A stretch of 64,000 nucleotides of DNA from Roseococcus thiosulfatophilus. GTDB taxonomy: Bacteria > Pseudomonadota > Alphaproteobacteria > Acetobacterales > Acetobacteraceae. The position numbers were made by a program, and so were the translations under genes. Shown piece by piece: positions 33,112-41,953 of this stretch (within the stretch, counting starts at the first letter, position 1; the number at the start of each line of letters is the position of its first letter). A model generated the notes under the pieces. The model had not been told where the DNA came from. It saw only the letters and a list, made by a program, of their open reading frames with translations, and did not search any database. The stretch lies in assembly GCF_017311575.1 (NCBI RefSeq), contig NZ_JAFFQY010000044.1:124001-188000 (forward strand), given 5' to 3'.

Positions 33112-33306
33112 GGCGGGGGCTGCCGCCCCCGGTCCCCCGCCAGGGGCCATGGGCCCCTGACCCCATTCGATTCAGTGGGTATTCGGAGGGAGGGGCGTCA
33201 CGGGCGTGCGCTTGATCCGGGGCATGACATGCCCCTCCCTCCGAATACCCATTAAGTCAAAGGGTTCCGAGGGCCTGGGCCCTCGGCGGGAGGGGTCTGG
33301 GGAGGG
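33112..33306. repeat. Dispersed repeat element, copy 1, with perfect 21-bp inverted repeat
   Basis: Nearly identical over about 195 bp to 52210-52404. Parts, in order: a G-rich/C-rich hairpin (GGCGGGGGCTGCCGCCCCC), GGGGCCATGGGCCCC palindrome, then TGGGTATTCGG... (33176-33196) and its perfect 21-bp reverse complement (33231-33251), then a GAGGGCC/GGCCCTC stem. It fills the gap between two convergent genes. Weaker similarity continues to the prmA stop codon. Confidence 0.9.
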
Positions 33307-33328
33307 CAGTGCTTTCCCCAGCGGCGCC

Positions 33329-34216
33329 CTAGCCCCTCCGCCGCAGCACCAGGGTGCTCCAGGGGGTCAGCGAGATCCGGCGTTCCAGCACCAGGCCTTG
33401 GCGGCGGTGGGCGGCGAGGACCATCTGGACTTGGCTGTCGAGCAGCCCGGCCAGGATGGCGCGGCCGCCTGGCGCCAGGTGCTGGGCCAGGTCCTTGGCC
33501 ATGGCGCAGAGGGGCCGGGCCAGGATGTTGGCGAAGACGAGGTCATAGGGCGCGCGGGCGTGGATTTCGCGGTGGTTCCAGCCGAGTGCCAGCACGGCAC
33601 GGATGCGCCCGCGCAGCCCGTTGGCGACGGCGTTCTCCTCGGCCACGCGCACCGACCAGGGGTCGAGGTCGCTGGCCAGCACGCGCACATGGGCGAGCTT
33701 GGCCGCTCCCATGGCGAGGATGCCGCTGCCCGCGCCGAGGTCCAGCACGCGGGCATTGGGCGGCAGGCGCAGGGCTTCGAGCGCCGTGAGGCAGCCGCGG
33801 GTGGAGGAATGTTCGCCCGAACCGAAAGCCAGGCCGGCGTCGAGGGTCAGGACGTGGCGGCCCCAGACGCGCCGCTGCTCGGCATGGGAGGGGCGGACCA
33901 GGAAGCGCGTCGCGATGGGCTGTTCGGGAAAGGCCTCGACGGTGCGGGCGAGCCAGCCCTCGGCCTCGGTGGGGTTCCGGGCGAGCGTCGCGTCATGGCC
34001 GGTGAGGCCGGCGGCCAGGGCGAGGGCAGCCGAGAGCGCGTCCGGGTCGGCCGTCGCCTCGCGCACCGCCTCGATGCGCCAGGTGTCGGTGGCCTCGTCG
34101 CGGAACAGGGCCACGGTGGCGCTGACGGCGATGAGCGCGGCCTCGTAGGCGGGCACGGCCTCGTCCGGGAGCTGGTCCAGGATGAGGGTTTCGAGGGGTT
34201 GGATGTGGCGTTTCAT
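33329..34216 (-). CDS. prmA: Ribosomal protein L11 methyltransferase
   Basis: 295 residues. SAM-dependent methyltransferase that methylates L11. Catalytic domain features in order: LDAGLAFGSGEHSSTRGCL (FGxGxH is the PrmA signature), VLDLGAGSGILAMGAAKL (SAM motif I), ASDLDPWSVRVAEENA (acidic ribose-binding) and FANILARPL (ANI/L motif). It starts 4 nt into the uvrD-type helicase stop (overlap), so the two are co-transcribed. Confidence 0.94.
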   Translation of the reverse strand: MKRHIQPLETLILDQLPDEAVPAYEAALIAVSATVALFRDEATDTWRIEAVREATADPDALSAALALAAGLTGHDATLARNPTEAEGWLARTVEAFPEQPIATRFLVRPSHAEQRRVWGRHVLTLDAGLAFGSGEHSSTRGCLTALEALRLPPNARVLDLGAGSGILAMGAAKLAHVRVLASDLDPWSVRVAEENAVANGLRGRIRAVLALGWNHREIHARAPYDLVFANILARPLCAMAKDLAQHLAPGGRAILAGLLDSQVQMVLAAHRRQGLVLERRISLTPWSTLVLRRRG

Positions 34217-36411
34217 GCGGGGTCCACGAAGCGGTCGAGGACGCGCTTGGTGCCCGCCTTCTCGAATGCGATGTCGAGCTTGTCGTCCTCGACGGCGGTG
34301 ACGCGGCCATAGCCGAATTTCTGGTGGAAGACGCGCTGGCCGGGGGCGAAGCTGCCCTCGCGCGCGGGGCGGGCGGGCACCTCCCAGGCGCCGGCCTCGA
34401 TCAGCCGCGGGCGGCGCTGGCTGGAGAGCGGGCCCGCGCCGAAGACGGAACTCGGGACGTGGCGGACGGGTTCCGCGCCCTCGCGCACCACCTCCTCCGC
34501 CGGCAATTCGTCGAGGAAGCGTGAGGGGATGGTGCTGGTCCAGTTGCCGTAGATGCGGCGGTTGGCGGCATGGCTGATGATGCAGTGGCGCCGCGCGCGG
34601 GTGATGCCGACATAGGCGAGGCGGCGTTCCTCCTCCAGGCTCTTGTTGCCGCCCTCGTCCAGGCTGCGCTGGCTGGGGAAGAGGCCTTCCTCCCAGCCCG
34701 GCAGGAAGACCATGTCGAATTCCAGCCCCTTGGCCGCGTGCAGCGTCATGAGCGAGACGCGGGCGCCCTCCGCGTTCTGGTCATTCTCCATGACGAGGGC
34801 GATGTGTTCTAGGAAGGCGGCCATGGTGCCGAAATCCCCCATGGCGCGGAGCAGCTCCTTGAGGTTGTCGAGGCGGCCCGGCGCCTCCGGCGTGCGGTCC
34901 TGCTTCCACATCTCGATATAGCCGCTCTCCTCCAGCACCTGGGAGGCGACGACGATGTGGCCGAGCGCTTCCAGCCCCGCATGCCAGCGCGCGAAGCCCT
35001 CCAGCAGGTCGCGGAGCGCGGCGCGGGGGCGGGGGCGGAGCGCGTCGGTCTGGATGAGTTGGCCGGCGGCGATGCGCAGCGGCACGCCCTGTTCGCGCGC
35101 GGCGCGGTGGAGCGTGGCCAGCGCCGTGTCGCCCAGGCCGCGCTTCGGGGTGTTCACGATGCGCTCGAAGGCCAGATCGTCGGCCGGGTTCACCATGGCG
35201 CGGAAATAGGCGATGGCGTCGCGGATTTCCTGGCGTTCGTAGAACTTCGCGCCGCCATAGACGCGATAGGGAATGCCCTGCGTGACGAGGCGTTCCTCGA
35301 AGCTGCGCGTCTGGAAGCCCGCGCGCACGAGGATGGCGATTTCGCTGAGGTCCTGGCCGGCGCGCTGCGCCTCCTCGATGCGGCCGCCCACCATGCGGGC
35401 CTCCTCCTCGCTGTCCCACAGCGAGACGACGCGGACCTTCTCGCCCGAGGCATCGGCGCGGCCGGGGCGCAAAGTCTTGCCGAGCCGGCCTTCGTTCTTC
35501 GCGATCAAGCCCGAGGCGGCGGCAAGGATGGGCCGCGAGGAGCGATAGTTGGATTCCAGCCGCACGATGACGGCGCCCGGAAAATCCTTCTCGAAGCGCA
35601 GGATGTTCTCGATCTCCGCACCGCGCCAGGAATAGATGGACTGGTCGTCATCGCCCACGCAGCAGATGTTCCTGTGCCCCTGGGCCAGCAGCCGCAGCCA
35701 GAGATACTGGACCAGGTTCGTGTCCTGGTATTCGTCCACGAGGATGTAGCGGAACAGGCGGTGGTAGCGTTCCAGCACCTCGGGGTTGGTGCGGAGGATT
35801 TCCGTCACGTGCAGCAGCAGGTCGCCGAAATCGGCGGCGTTGAGCGCGACCAGCCGCGCCTGGTAGGCGGCATAGAGGGCTTCCGCGCGGTTGTTCGCGT
35901 AGTCCGAGCTTTCCGCCACGGGAATGCGGCCCGGCGTCAGCCCCCGGTCCTTCCAGCGCTGGATGATGCCCATGAGGCCGGCCACCGGCCAGCGCTTCAT
36001 GTCCACGCCGCCCGCCTCCATCACCTGCTTGAGCAGCCGCGTCTGGTCGTCGGGGTCGAGGATGGTGAAGTCGGATTTCAGCCCCACCAGCTCCGCGTGG
36101 CGGCGCAGCATGCGGGCGGCGAGCGCATGGAAGGTGCCGAGCCAGAGCCCCTCCACCGGCCGGCCGATGATGGCACCCACGCGTTCGCGCATCTCGCGCG
36201 CCGCCTTGTTGGTGAAGGTGACGGCCAGCACCTGGTGGGGCTGGGCGCGGCCCGTCATCAGCAGATGGGCGAAGCGCGTGGTCAGCACGCGGGTCTTGCC
36301 CGTGCCGGCGCCGGCCAGCACCAGCAGCGGGCCGTCGAGGGTTTCGACGGCCGCGCGCTGCTCGGGGTTCAGGCGGGACAGGTATTCGGAGGGGGGCGGT
36401 GTTGCGGACAC
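34213..36411 (-). CDS. UvrD/PcrA-type SF1A DNA helicase
   Basis: About 732 residues, typical of PcrA/UvrD. A 3'-5' helicase for nucleotide-excision and mismatch repair and for removing RecA. Motif I AGAGTGKTR (about 33-41), motif Ia FTNKAAREM, motif II LVDEYQDTN, motif III CVGDDDQSIYSWRGA, motif IV RLESNYRS, motif V LMTLHAAKGLEFDMVF and motif VI RLAYVGITRARR are all present. The C-terminal FAPGQRVFHQKFGYGRV tail is the PcrA-type Tudor-like RNA-polymerase-binding domain. The start is probably GTG at 36411; the frame is open to 36579, overlapping the divergent transporter gene. Confidence 0.94.
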   Translation of the reverse strand: MSATPPPSEYLSRLNPEQRAAVETLDGPLLVLAGAGTGKTRVLTTRFAHLLMTGRAQPHQVLAVTFTNKAAREMRERVGAIIGRPVEGLWLGTFHALAARMLRRHAELVGLKSDFTILDPDDQTRLLKQVMEAGGVDMKRWPVAGLMGIIQRWKDRGLTPGRIPVAESSDYANNRAEALYAAYQARLVALNAADFGDLLLHVTEILRTNPEVLERYHRLFRYILVDEYQDTNLVQYLWLRLLAQGHRNICCVGDDDQSIYSWRGAEIENILRFEKDFPGAVIVRLESNYRSSRPILAAASGLIAKNEGRLGKTLRPGRADASGEKVRVVSLWDSEEEARMVGGRIEEAQRAGQDLSEIAILVRAGFQTRSFEERLVTQGIPYRVYGGAKFYERQEIRDAIAYFRAMVNPADDLAFERIVNTPKRGLGDTALATLHRAAREQGVPLRIAAGQLIQTDALRPRPRAALRDLLEGFARWHAGLEALGHIVVASQVLEESGYIEMWKQDRTPEAPGRLDNLKELLRAMGDFGTMAAFLEHIALVMENDQNAEGARVSLMTLHAAKGLEFDMVFLPGWEEGLFPSQRSLDEGGNKSLEEERRLAYVGITRARRHCIISHAANRRIYGNWTSTIPSRFLDELPAEEVVREGAEPVRHVPSSVFGAGPLSSQRRPRLIEAGAWEVPARPAREGSFAPGQRVFHQKFGYGRVTAVEDDKLDIAFEKAGTKRVLDRFVDPA

Positions 36412-36454
36412 CGGGGGGGTATAGAACACTGCCCCTGGCCCACCAACCGCGCGG

Positions 36455-37408
36455 ATGAACGCCCTGATCCGGACCTTCCTTGAAGGCTGCGCCATGCGCG
36501 GCGCGCAGCTTCTGGCCGCGGCCATTTTCGTGGGCCTCTTCGTGCCCCCGCTGGCCGCCCTGTTCCGCGACGCGATCACGGCCGTCGTCTTCTTCCTGAT
36601 GGTGCTGGTGCTGCTGCGCGTGGACCCGGCGCAGGTGCTGGCCTATCTGCGCCGGCCCGTGCTGGTGGGCGCCATGTTGCTCTTCCTGCTGGTGGCCTGC
36701 CCCGTGCTGGCCTGGGCGGTGGTGAGCGCCATGGGCTTCAGCGGCGGGCTGGCCGCGGGGCTGGTCGTGGTGGCGACAGGCTGTGCCGCCACATCCTCCC
36801 CCGCCTTCGCGCGGCTGGTCGGGCTGGATGGCGAGATCGCGCTGGTGGTCTCGCTGCTGTCCACCCTGCTGGTGCCCTTCACCGCGCCACCGCTGGCGCT
36901 GGGGCTGATGGGCATAGACCTCGCCATCTCCTTGCAGGGGCTGATGCTGCGCCTGGCCCTGCTGGTGGGGTTGCCGCTGGTGATCTCCATCATTCTCCGG
37001 CGGCTGATGGGGCCGGAGCGGCTGGGCTATTGGGGGCGTTCGGTGGACGGCGCCGTGGTGCTGCTGGTGGTGTTCTACGGCTTTGGCGTGATGGATGGCG
37101 TGCTGGCCCTGCTGCTGGCCGACCCCGCCTTGGTGCTGGGCGGCATCGCGCTGGCCTTCGCGGGGATGCTGGGGCTGAACCTGATCACGGCGCTGGCCTT
37201 CCGGGGGGCGGGGCTCCGGCTCGGGCTGTCAGCGGGGCTGCTCTCGGGGAACCGGAACATGGCGCTCTACCTGGCCGTGCTGCCGGCGGCGACGGACCCG
37301 CTGGTGCTGCTGTTCCTCGTGCTGTGCCAGTTCCCGCTGTTTCTCAGCCCCTTCCTGCTGCGGCCCATTTATGCACGCCTCTTGGGCAAAGGGGCGATTG
37401 TCACCTGA
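36455..37408 (+). CDS. Bile acid:sodium symporter (BASS)-like membrane transporter
   Basis: 317 residues, about nine or ten hydrophobic helices, inner membrane. VVVATGCAATSSPAFARLVG corresponds to the crossover region of BASS/ArsB-type transporters, where a short conserved motif breaks the helix; SAGLLSGNRNMALYLAVLP near the C-terminus is the second crossover. The substrate cannot be told; relatives carry bile acids, pantoate or other organic anions. It precedes a Bug receptor gene by 63 bp. A second ATG at 36494 is possible. Confidence 0.72.
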   Translation: MNALIRTFLEGCAMRGAQLLAAAIFVGLFVPPLAALFRDAITAVVFFLMVLVLLRVDPAQVLAYLRRPVLVGAMLLFLLVACPVLAWAVVSAMGFSGGLAAGLVVVATGCAATSSPAFARLVGLDGEIALVVSLLSTLLVPFTAPPLALGLMGIDLAISLQGLMLRLALLVGLPLVISIILRRLMGPERLGYWGRSVDGAVVLLVVFYGFGVMDGVLALLLADPALVLGGIALAFAGMLGLNLITALAFRGAGLRLGLSAGLLSGNRNMALYLAVLPAATDPLVLLFLVLCQFPLFLSPFLLRPIYARLLGKGAIVT

Positions 37409-37471
37409 GGTCTGCTTGACGCCCTGGCAGGGTGCCCACAGGCTTGGCATCTCCATCGAGGGATTTCGGGC

Positions 37472-38437
37472 ATGCGTTTCTCCCGCCGGGCCGGTCTGCT
37501 GGCCTCCCCCTTCCTCCTGCCGGGCCTGGCCAGCGCCCAAGGATGGGCGCCGACCCAGCCGCTGCGCGTCATCATCCCCTTCCCGCCGGGCGGCACCATG
37601 GACCCCGTGGTGCGCCTCGCGCAGGACATCCTGGCGGCCGATCTGGGCCGGCCGGTGGTGGTGGAGCACCGGCCGGGCGGGGCCACCGTGGTCGGGACCA
37701 TCGAATTGCAGCGCGCACCCGCCGATGGCCACACCATGCTGATGATCGCGAACAGCTTCTCCGCGAATGTCACCCTGCGGCCCAACACCCCCTACAACGG
37801 GTTGCGCGACTTCGCGCCGCTGGTGATGGCGACGGTGGTGCCGCATGTCCTGGCCGTGCACCCCTCGGTGGCGCGCGACTTCGCGGGCTTCCTGGAGGCC
37901 GCGCGCCGGCCGGGGCAGGGGATGAGCTTCGGCTCCTACGGCATCGGCACCTCCAACCACCTGGGCGGCGAGCAGTTCCGCGAGCTGGCGGGGCTCAACG
38001 CCACCCATGTGCCCTATAGCGGCTCCAGCCAGGCCAATACGGACCTCATCGGCGGGCGGCTGCAATTCATGTTCGCGAACCTGCCGGACATGATCCCGCT
38101 GGTGCAGTCGGGGCGGGTGGTGGCGGTGGGCATTTCCAACGAGACCCGCGCGCGCGAACTCCCTGACGTGCCCACCATGGCGGAGCTGGGCTTTCCGCTG
38201 GTGCTGTCGGATTCCTGGTTCGGCCTCATCACCCGCGCGGAGGTGCCCGCCCCCGCCCGCGCCCGGCTGGAGGCCGCCTGGACGGCCGCCCTGGCCAGGC
38301 CCGAGGTGAAGGCGCGGCTGGAGGAACAGGGCTTCACCGTGCTGGCGCGGCCCGCCGACCAGTTCGGCACGGAAATCCGCCGCTATGCCGAGACCTATGC
38401 GCAGGTGATCCGCGCCAACAACATCACCGTGAACTGA
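37472..38437 (+). CDS. Tripartite tricarboxylate (Bug-type) receptor
   Basis: 321 residues, periplasmic. An N-terminal export signal (RRAGLLASPFLLPGLASAQ) is followed by PLRVIIPFPPGGTMDPVVRLAQ, the Bug-family N-terminal motif, and by LPDVPTMAELGFP with the conserved acidic turn. Bug receptors bind carboxylates or other organic acids; many are encoded without a matching TctAB permease, as here. Next to a RidA gene with a 14-bp gap. Confidence 0.9.
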   Translation: MRFSRRAGLLASPFLLPGLASAQGWAPTQPLRVIIPFPPGGTMDPVVRLAQDILAADLGRPVVVEHRPGGATVVGTIELQRAPADGHTMLMIANSFSANVTLRPNTPYNGLRDFAPLVMATVVPHVLAVHPSVARDFAGFLEAARRPGQGMSFGSYGIGTSNHLGGEQFRELAGLNATHVPYSGSSQANTDLIGGRLQFMFANLPDMIPLVQSGRVVAVGISNETRARELPDVPTMAELGFPLVLSDSWFGLITRAEVPAPARARLEAAWTAALARPEVKARLEEQGFTVLARPADQFGTEIRRYAETYAQVIRANNITVN

Positions 38438-38451
38438 GGAAGGAACGCCAC

Positions 38452-38841
38452 ATGACGCCGCTGGAACACATTTTCCCCGAGGGCGAGTTCAAGGTCTCGG
38501 CCCCGCTTTCGCCCGCCGTGCGCTGCGGCAACCAGCTCTGGATCTCGGGCATCCCGGCCTATGATGCGGAGGGCAAGCTCGCGGTGGGTGACTTCACCGC
38601 GCAGATGAACCAGGTGATGGCCATCATCACCAAGATCCTGAAGGAGGCCGGCGCGGGCTGGGACCGGGTGGTGAAGGTGAACGTCTTCCTCACCCGGCGC
38701 GAGGATTTCGAGGAGATGAACCGCATCTATGCGGCGCATTTCCCGGACGGGAAATACCCTGCCCGGACCACCTGCATCGTCTATTCCCTGCCGCGCCCGA
38801 ACTTCCTGCTGGAGATCGAGTGCACCGCGGTGCTGGACTGA
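38452..38841 (+). CDS. RidA/YjgF-family protein
   Basis: 129 residues. RidA proteins hydrolyse reactive enamine/imine intermediates or act in catabolic pathways. It contains the trimeric-fold core: APLSPAVRCGNQLWISGIPAYD, TAQMNQVMAIITKILKEAGAGWDRVVKVNVFLT and PARTTCIVYSLPRPNFLLEIECTAV. The Arg of the active-site RTT motif is present. Strong ribosome site GGAAGGAA before the ATG. It is probably co-transcribed with the Bug receptor, so it may belong to a catabolic group rather than be housekeeping RidA. Confidence 0.9.
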   Translation: MTPLEHIFPEGEFKVSAPLSPAVRCGNQLWISGIPAYDAEGKLAVGDFTAQMNQVMAIITKILKEAGAGWDRVVKVNVFLTRREDFEEMNRIYAAHFPDGKYPARTTCIVYSLPRPNFLLEIECTAVLD

Positions 38842-38853
38842 CCCTCCAGCCCT

Positions 38854-39741
38854 TCAATCAAAACGGCTGTCGATGCAGAAAGCATAGCCGGGGTGGTGGC
38901 TCATCGCCCCGGCGCCGATCATGGACACCGCCAGCCGGTCCAGCGCCGCTTCCGGCAGGCGCGTGGTGCCCTCCCACAGCCCCAGCGCCTTGTAGCGCCG
39001 CACGGCCGCCAGCAGGTGGGCAGGCTTGGTGTCCGCGAAGCGCGGCGCCAGCAGTTCCGCAATGGTCTCGGGCGTGCTGGCGGCGATCCATTCCAGCGCC
39101 TCGCCCAGGGCCGCGACGGCGCCACGGAAGGCCGCCTCCTTCTCCGCGATGCGCGGTGTCACGGCATAGAGCGCGCTATAGGCCGTGGGCCCGCGGCTGG
39201 CCGCCGCATACCACAGCGCGGCGCCCTGTTCCTCCAGCGCCGAGGCGAAGGGCTCGAACAGCAGCACCGCGTCCACCTCGCCCGCCAGCAGGGCCTTGGC
39301 GCCGTCCCCCATGGGCATGAAGCGAATGCCGGGCATGGCGGCGGGGTCCACGCCCGCGTCGCGCAGATCCTGTTGCAGGCACCACCAGGGGGTGGGCACC
39401 TCGGAGGGGATGGCGACGCGCATGTTGCCGAGTTCCGCCATAGCGAAGCCCGGCCGCGCGCCCATGCCCATCAGCAGGAAGGGGTCGCGCATGATGGCGG
39501 CGCCGAAGCTGCGCAGCGGGCTCGCCTCGTTGCGGCTGCGCTCCAGCATGGGGCGCATGGGGCCGGACCAGGCCAGATCCGCGCTGCCATCCAGCAGGCG
39601 CAGCGCGGCCGCATCGGGCGTGCCGGCCGTCTCGATGCGGATGTCGGCGCCATGCGCGGCGAAGAGGCCACGGTCCAGCGCTACGTAGTAGGGGGTGTAG
39701 AAGACGGCCCGGAAGGGCTCCATCAGCAGAAGCTGCGCCAT
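38854..39741 (-). CDS. THI5/NMT1-like substrate-binding protein
   Basis: 295 residues. PFRAVFYTPYYVALDRGLFAAHGADIRIE is the N-terminal pattern of the NMT1/THI5 and SsuA-like binding fold. It has no export signal: the protein starts almost directly at the fold (MAQLLLMEPF). So it is either cytoplasmic, for example an enzyme-like or sensory version, or its real start is missed. No ABC permease or ATPase is nearby. It begins 3 nt after the stop of the upstream Bug receptor, so they are one unit. Confidence 0.75.
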   Translation of the reverse strand: MAQLLLMEPFRAVFYTPYYVALDRGLFAAHGADIRIETAGTPDAAALRLLDGSADLAWSGPMRPMLERSRNEASPLRSFGAAIMRDPFLLMGMGARPGFAMAELGNMRVAIPSEVPTPWWCLQQDLRDAGVDPAAMPGIRFMPMGDGAKALLAGEVDAVLLFEPFASALEEQGAALWYAAASRGPTAYSALYAVTPRIAEKEAAFRGAVAALGEALEWIAASTPETIAELLAPRFADTKPAHLLAAVRRYKALGLWEGTTRLPEAALDRLAVSMIGAGAMSHHPGYAFCIDSRFD

Positions 39742-39744
39742 GGC

Positions 39745-40692
39745 TCAGGCCCTCCGCAGGATGGGCAGCCAGCGCGCGCCCTCTTCGCGGATGGTGCGGG
39801 CCAGGGCGGCGGCATCGCCGTTGATCACTTCGATGCCGCGGTCGCTGAAGCGGGCGCGCACGGCGGGGTCGTCCAGCACCTTCTTCATGGCGGCGCCCAG
39901 CGTGGCCAGGATGGGCGCGGGGGTCGCCGCCGGCGCCAGCATCATCTGCAGCGAGGAGGTCTGGTAGCCCGCCACGCCGGCCTCCGCGATGGTCGGCAGG
40001 TCGGGCAGCATGGCCGAGCGCCGCGCGGTCGTCACCGCGATGCCCTTCACCCGCCCGTCGCGGATCATGGGCGCCAGCAGGGTCTGGCTGTCGATCATCA
40101 TGTCCACGCGGCCGGCCAGGAAGTCTGTCACGGCGGCCGGCGTGCCGCGGTAGGAGACGAAGGTGAAGTTCACCCCGGCCATGCTCTTCAGCAGTTCCCC
40201 CGCCAGGTGCGAGGCCGCGCCGATGCCGGTGGTGGAGAAGGTCGCGTCCCCCCCGCGCGTCCGCAGCCAGGCCAGCAGCTCGGGCAGGGTGCTGGCCGGC
40301 ACGCCCGGATGGACGCAGAGCACGAAGGGCTGTTCGGAGATCAGCGAGACGGGCGCGAAATCCGCGACATTGTCGAAGCCCGCATCGGGGAACAGCGCCG
40401 GGATCACGCTGTGCGCCGCGCCGGTGACCATGATGGTGTGGCCGTCGGGCGTGGCGCGGGCCACCTGGCGCGCGCCGATGGTGGTGCCGGCGCCGCCCAG
40501 GTTTTCCACGACGAAGGTCTGGCCCAGCTCGGCCCCCAGGGGTTCCGTGATCAGCCGGGCCGTCACGTCAATCAGCCCGCCCGCATTGAAGGGGACGATG
40601 ACGCGCACCGGGCGTTCGGGCCAGCGCGGCTGGGCGAGGGCGGCCGCGGGCAGCAGAAGCGGGGCGGCGAGGAGGGAACGGCGGCTGGCCAT
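39745..40692 (-). CDS. Tripartite tricarboxylate (Bug-type) receptor
   Basis: 315 residues with an N-terminal signal (RRSLLAAPLLLPAAALAQP). The Bug motif is clear in PVRVIVPFNAGGLIDVTARLI, and LPDLPTIAEAGVAGYQ marks the C-terminal domain. Periplasmic ligand binder. Transcribed away from metF after a strong terminator, and followed directly by the THI5-like protein. There are two Bug receptors in this window, on opposite strands and only about 40% alike by eye, so they probably bind different ligands. Confidence 0.9.
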   Translation of the reverse strand: MASRRSLLAAPLLLPAAALAQPRWPERPVRVIVPFNAGGLIDVTARLITEPLGAELGQTFVVENLGGAGTTIGARQVARATPDGHTIMVTGAAHSVIPALFPDAGFDNVADFAPVSLISEQPFVLCVHPGVPASTLPELLAWLRTRGGDATFSTTGIGAASHLAGELLKSMAGVNFTFVSYRGTPAAVTDFLAGRVDMMIDSQTLLAPMIRDGRVKGIAVTTARRSAMLPDLPTIAEAGVAGYQTSSLQMMLAPAATPAPILATLGAAMKKVLDDPAVRARFSDRGIEVINGDAAALARTIREEGARWLPILRRA

Positions 40693-40761
40693 GGCGTGTC
40701 TCCGGCGGATGTCGCGCGGAGGAGACCGCCTCCGCCCCGGCTTGTCAAAAGCGGGGCGGCG

Positions 40762-40813
40762 AAAAAGTGGGCAAACATGCCGAATTGAACGGCTGAATCC
40801 GCATGTTTGCCCA
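40762..40813 (-). terminator. Rho-independent terminator of metF
   Basis: On the minus strand, TGGGCAAACATGC (40813 to 40801) pairs perfectly over 13 bp with GCATGTTTGCCCA (40780 to 40768), followed by CTTTTTC. The loop is 20 bases and itself partly palindromic. It lies just after the metF stop. Confidence 0.9.
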
Positions 40814-40821
40814 GAAGCTAC

Positions 40822-41766
40822 TCAGGCGGAGGCGCTGACCCCGGCCGGGCGCGCGCCCAGGATATGCGCGATGGCATAGGTCAGGTCGGGCCGGTTCAGC
40901 GTGTAGAAATGGAACTCGTCCACGCCATTGGCCTGCAGGATGCGGACCTGTTCGGCGGCCACGGTGGCGGCCACCATGCGGCGGGTGCTCTCATCCTCGT
41001 CCAGGCCCTCGAACAGCTTGCCCAGCCAATCCGGCACCGAGGCGCCGCACATGGCCGAGAACCGCTTCACGCTGGCGAAGTTGGTCACCGGCATGATCCC
41101 GGGGACGATCGGCACCGTGATGCCCCGCGCGTGGCAGCGGTCGAGGAAGCGCAGATAGACATCCGTGTCGAAGAAATACTGGGTGATGGCGCGGTTGGCG
41201 CCGGCGTCGATCTTGCGCTTCAGGAAGTCCAGATCCGCATCGGCATTCAGCGCGGCCGGGTGCGTCTCCGGATAGGCGCCCACGCTGATGTCGAAATCCC
41301 CGATTCGGCGCAGGCCGCGCACCAAATCCTCGGCCTGGGCATAGCCGCCCGGATGGGGTTCGTAGCGCGAGGCCCCGGCCGGCGGGTCGCCGCGGAGCGC
41401 CACGATGTGGCGGACGCCCGCCGCCAGGTATTCCCGGGCCACCTCGTTCACCTCGTCCTGCGTGGCGCCCACGCAGGTGAGATGCGCGGCGGGCGTCAGG
41501 GAGGTTTCGCGGGCCAGGCGCGCCACCGTGTCATGGGTGCGGCTGCGGGTGGAGCCGCCCGCGCCATAGGTGACGGAGACGAAGCGCGGCCCGAGCGGTT
41601 CCAGCCGCCGGATGCAGGCCCAGAGGTCGGCCTCCAGCTTGTCGTTCTTCGGCGGGAAGAACTCGAAGGAGAGCTTGGGGGCCGGCAGGGCGGCGGGGGC
41701 GGGCAGGGTGCCGATGCGCGGCCCGGTGAGCCAGCGTTCCAGCGTATTCGGGGGCGCGGTGTCCAT
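40822..41766 (-). CDS. metF: Methylenetetrahydrofolate reductase
   Basis: 314 residues. FAD enzyme that makes 5-methyltetrahydrofolate for methionine synthesis. LSFEFFPPKNDKLEADL, VSVTYGAGGSTRSRTH, HLTCVGATQDEVNEVAREYL, IVALRGDPP, KRKIDAGANRAITQYFFD and VPIVPGIMPVTNFASVKRF are MetF signatures. The ATG at 41766 starts MDTAPPNTLERWL. The open frame goes further upstream but that would enter the divergent leader of mlaA. I see no SAM riboswitch in the 188-bp gap. Confidence 0.96.
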   Translation of the reverse strand: MDTAPPNTLERWLTGPRIGTLPAPAALPAPKLSFEFFPPKNDKLEADLWACIRRLEPLGPRFVSVTYGAGGSTRSRTHDTVARLARETSLTPAAHLTCVGATQDEVNEVAREYLAAGVRHIVALRGDPPAGASRYEPHPGGYAQAEDLVRGLRRIGDFDISVGAYPETHPAALNADADLDFLKRKIDAGANRAITQYFFDTDVYLRFLDRCHARGITVPIVPGIMPVTNFASVKRFSAMCGASVPDWLGKLFEGLDEDESTRRMVAATVAAEQVRILQANGVDEFHFYTLNRPDLTYAIAHILGARPAGVSASA

Positions 41767-41953
41767 GCGGTCGGAATGGGGGCTTGCCGGACTTTGCGCA
41801 AGGGGTTCTTCGGGGCGGCTGATACAATGTCGGGGCGACCCTGCCTGCCCGCGATACTTGCCTTGGGGAGGGGTGTGTGTTTTCTTCAATCGTCAGCCGC
41901 GCCTCGGCCTGATGTCCCATGGGCCCAGCGCCCGGAAAGGTTTCCACCCGGCC

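Noticed and set aside
41767-41953. SAM riboswitch between metF and mlaA
   Set aside because: No recognisable SAM-I or SAM-II core by eye.
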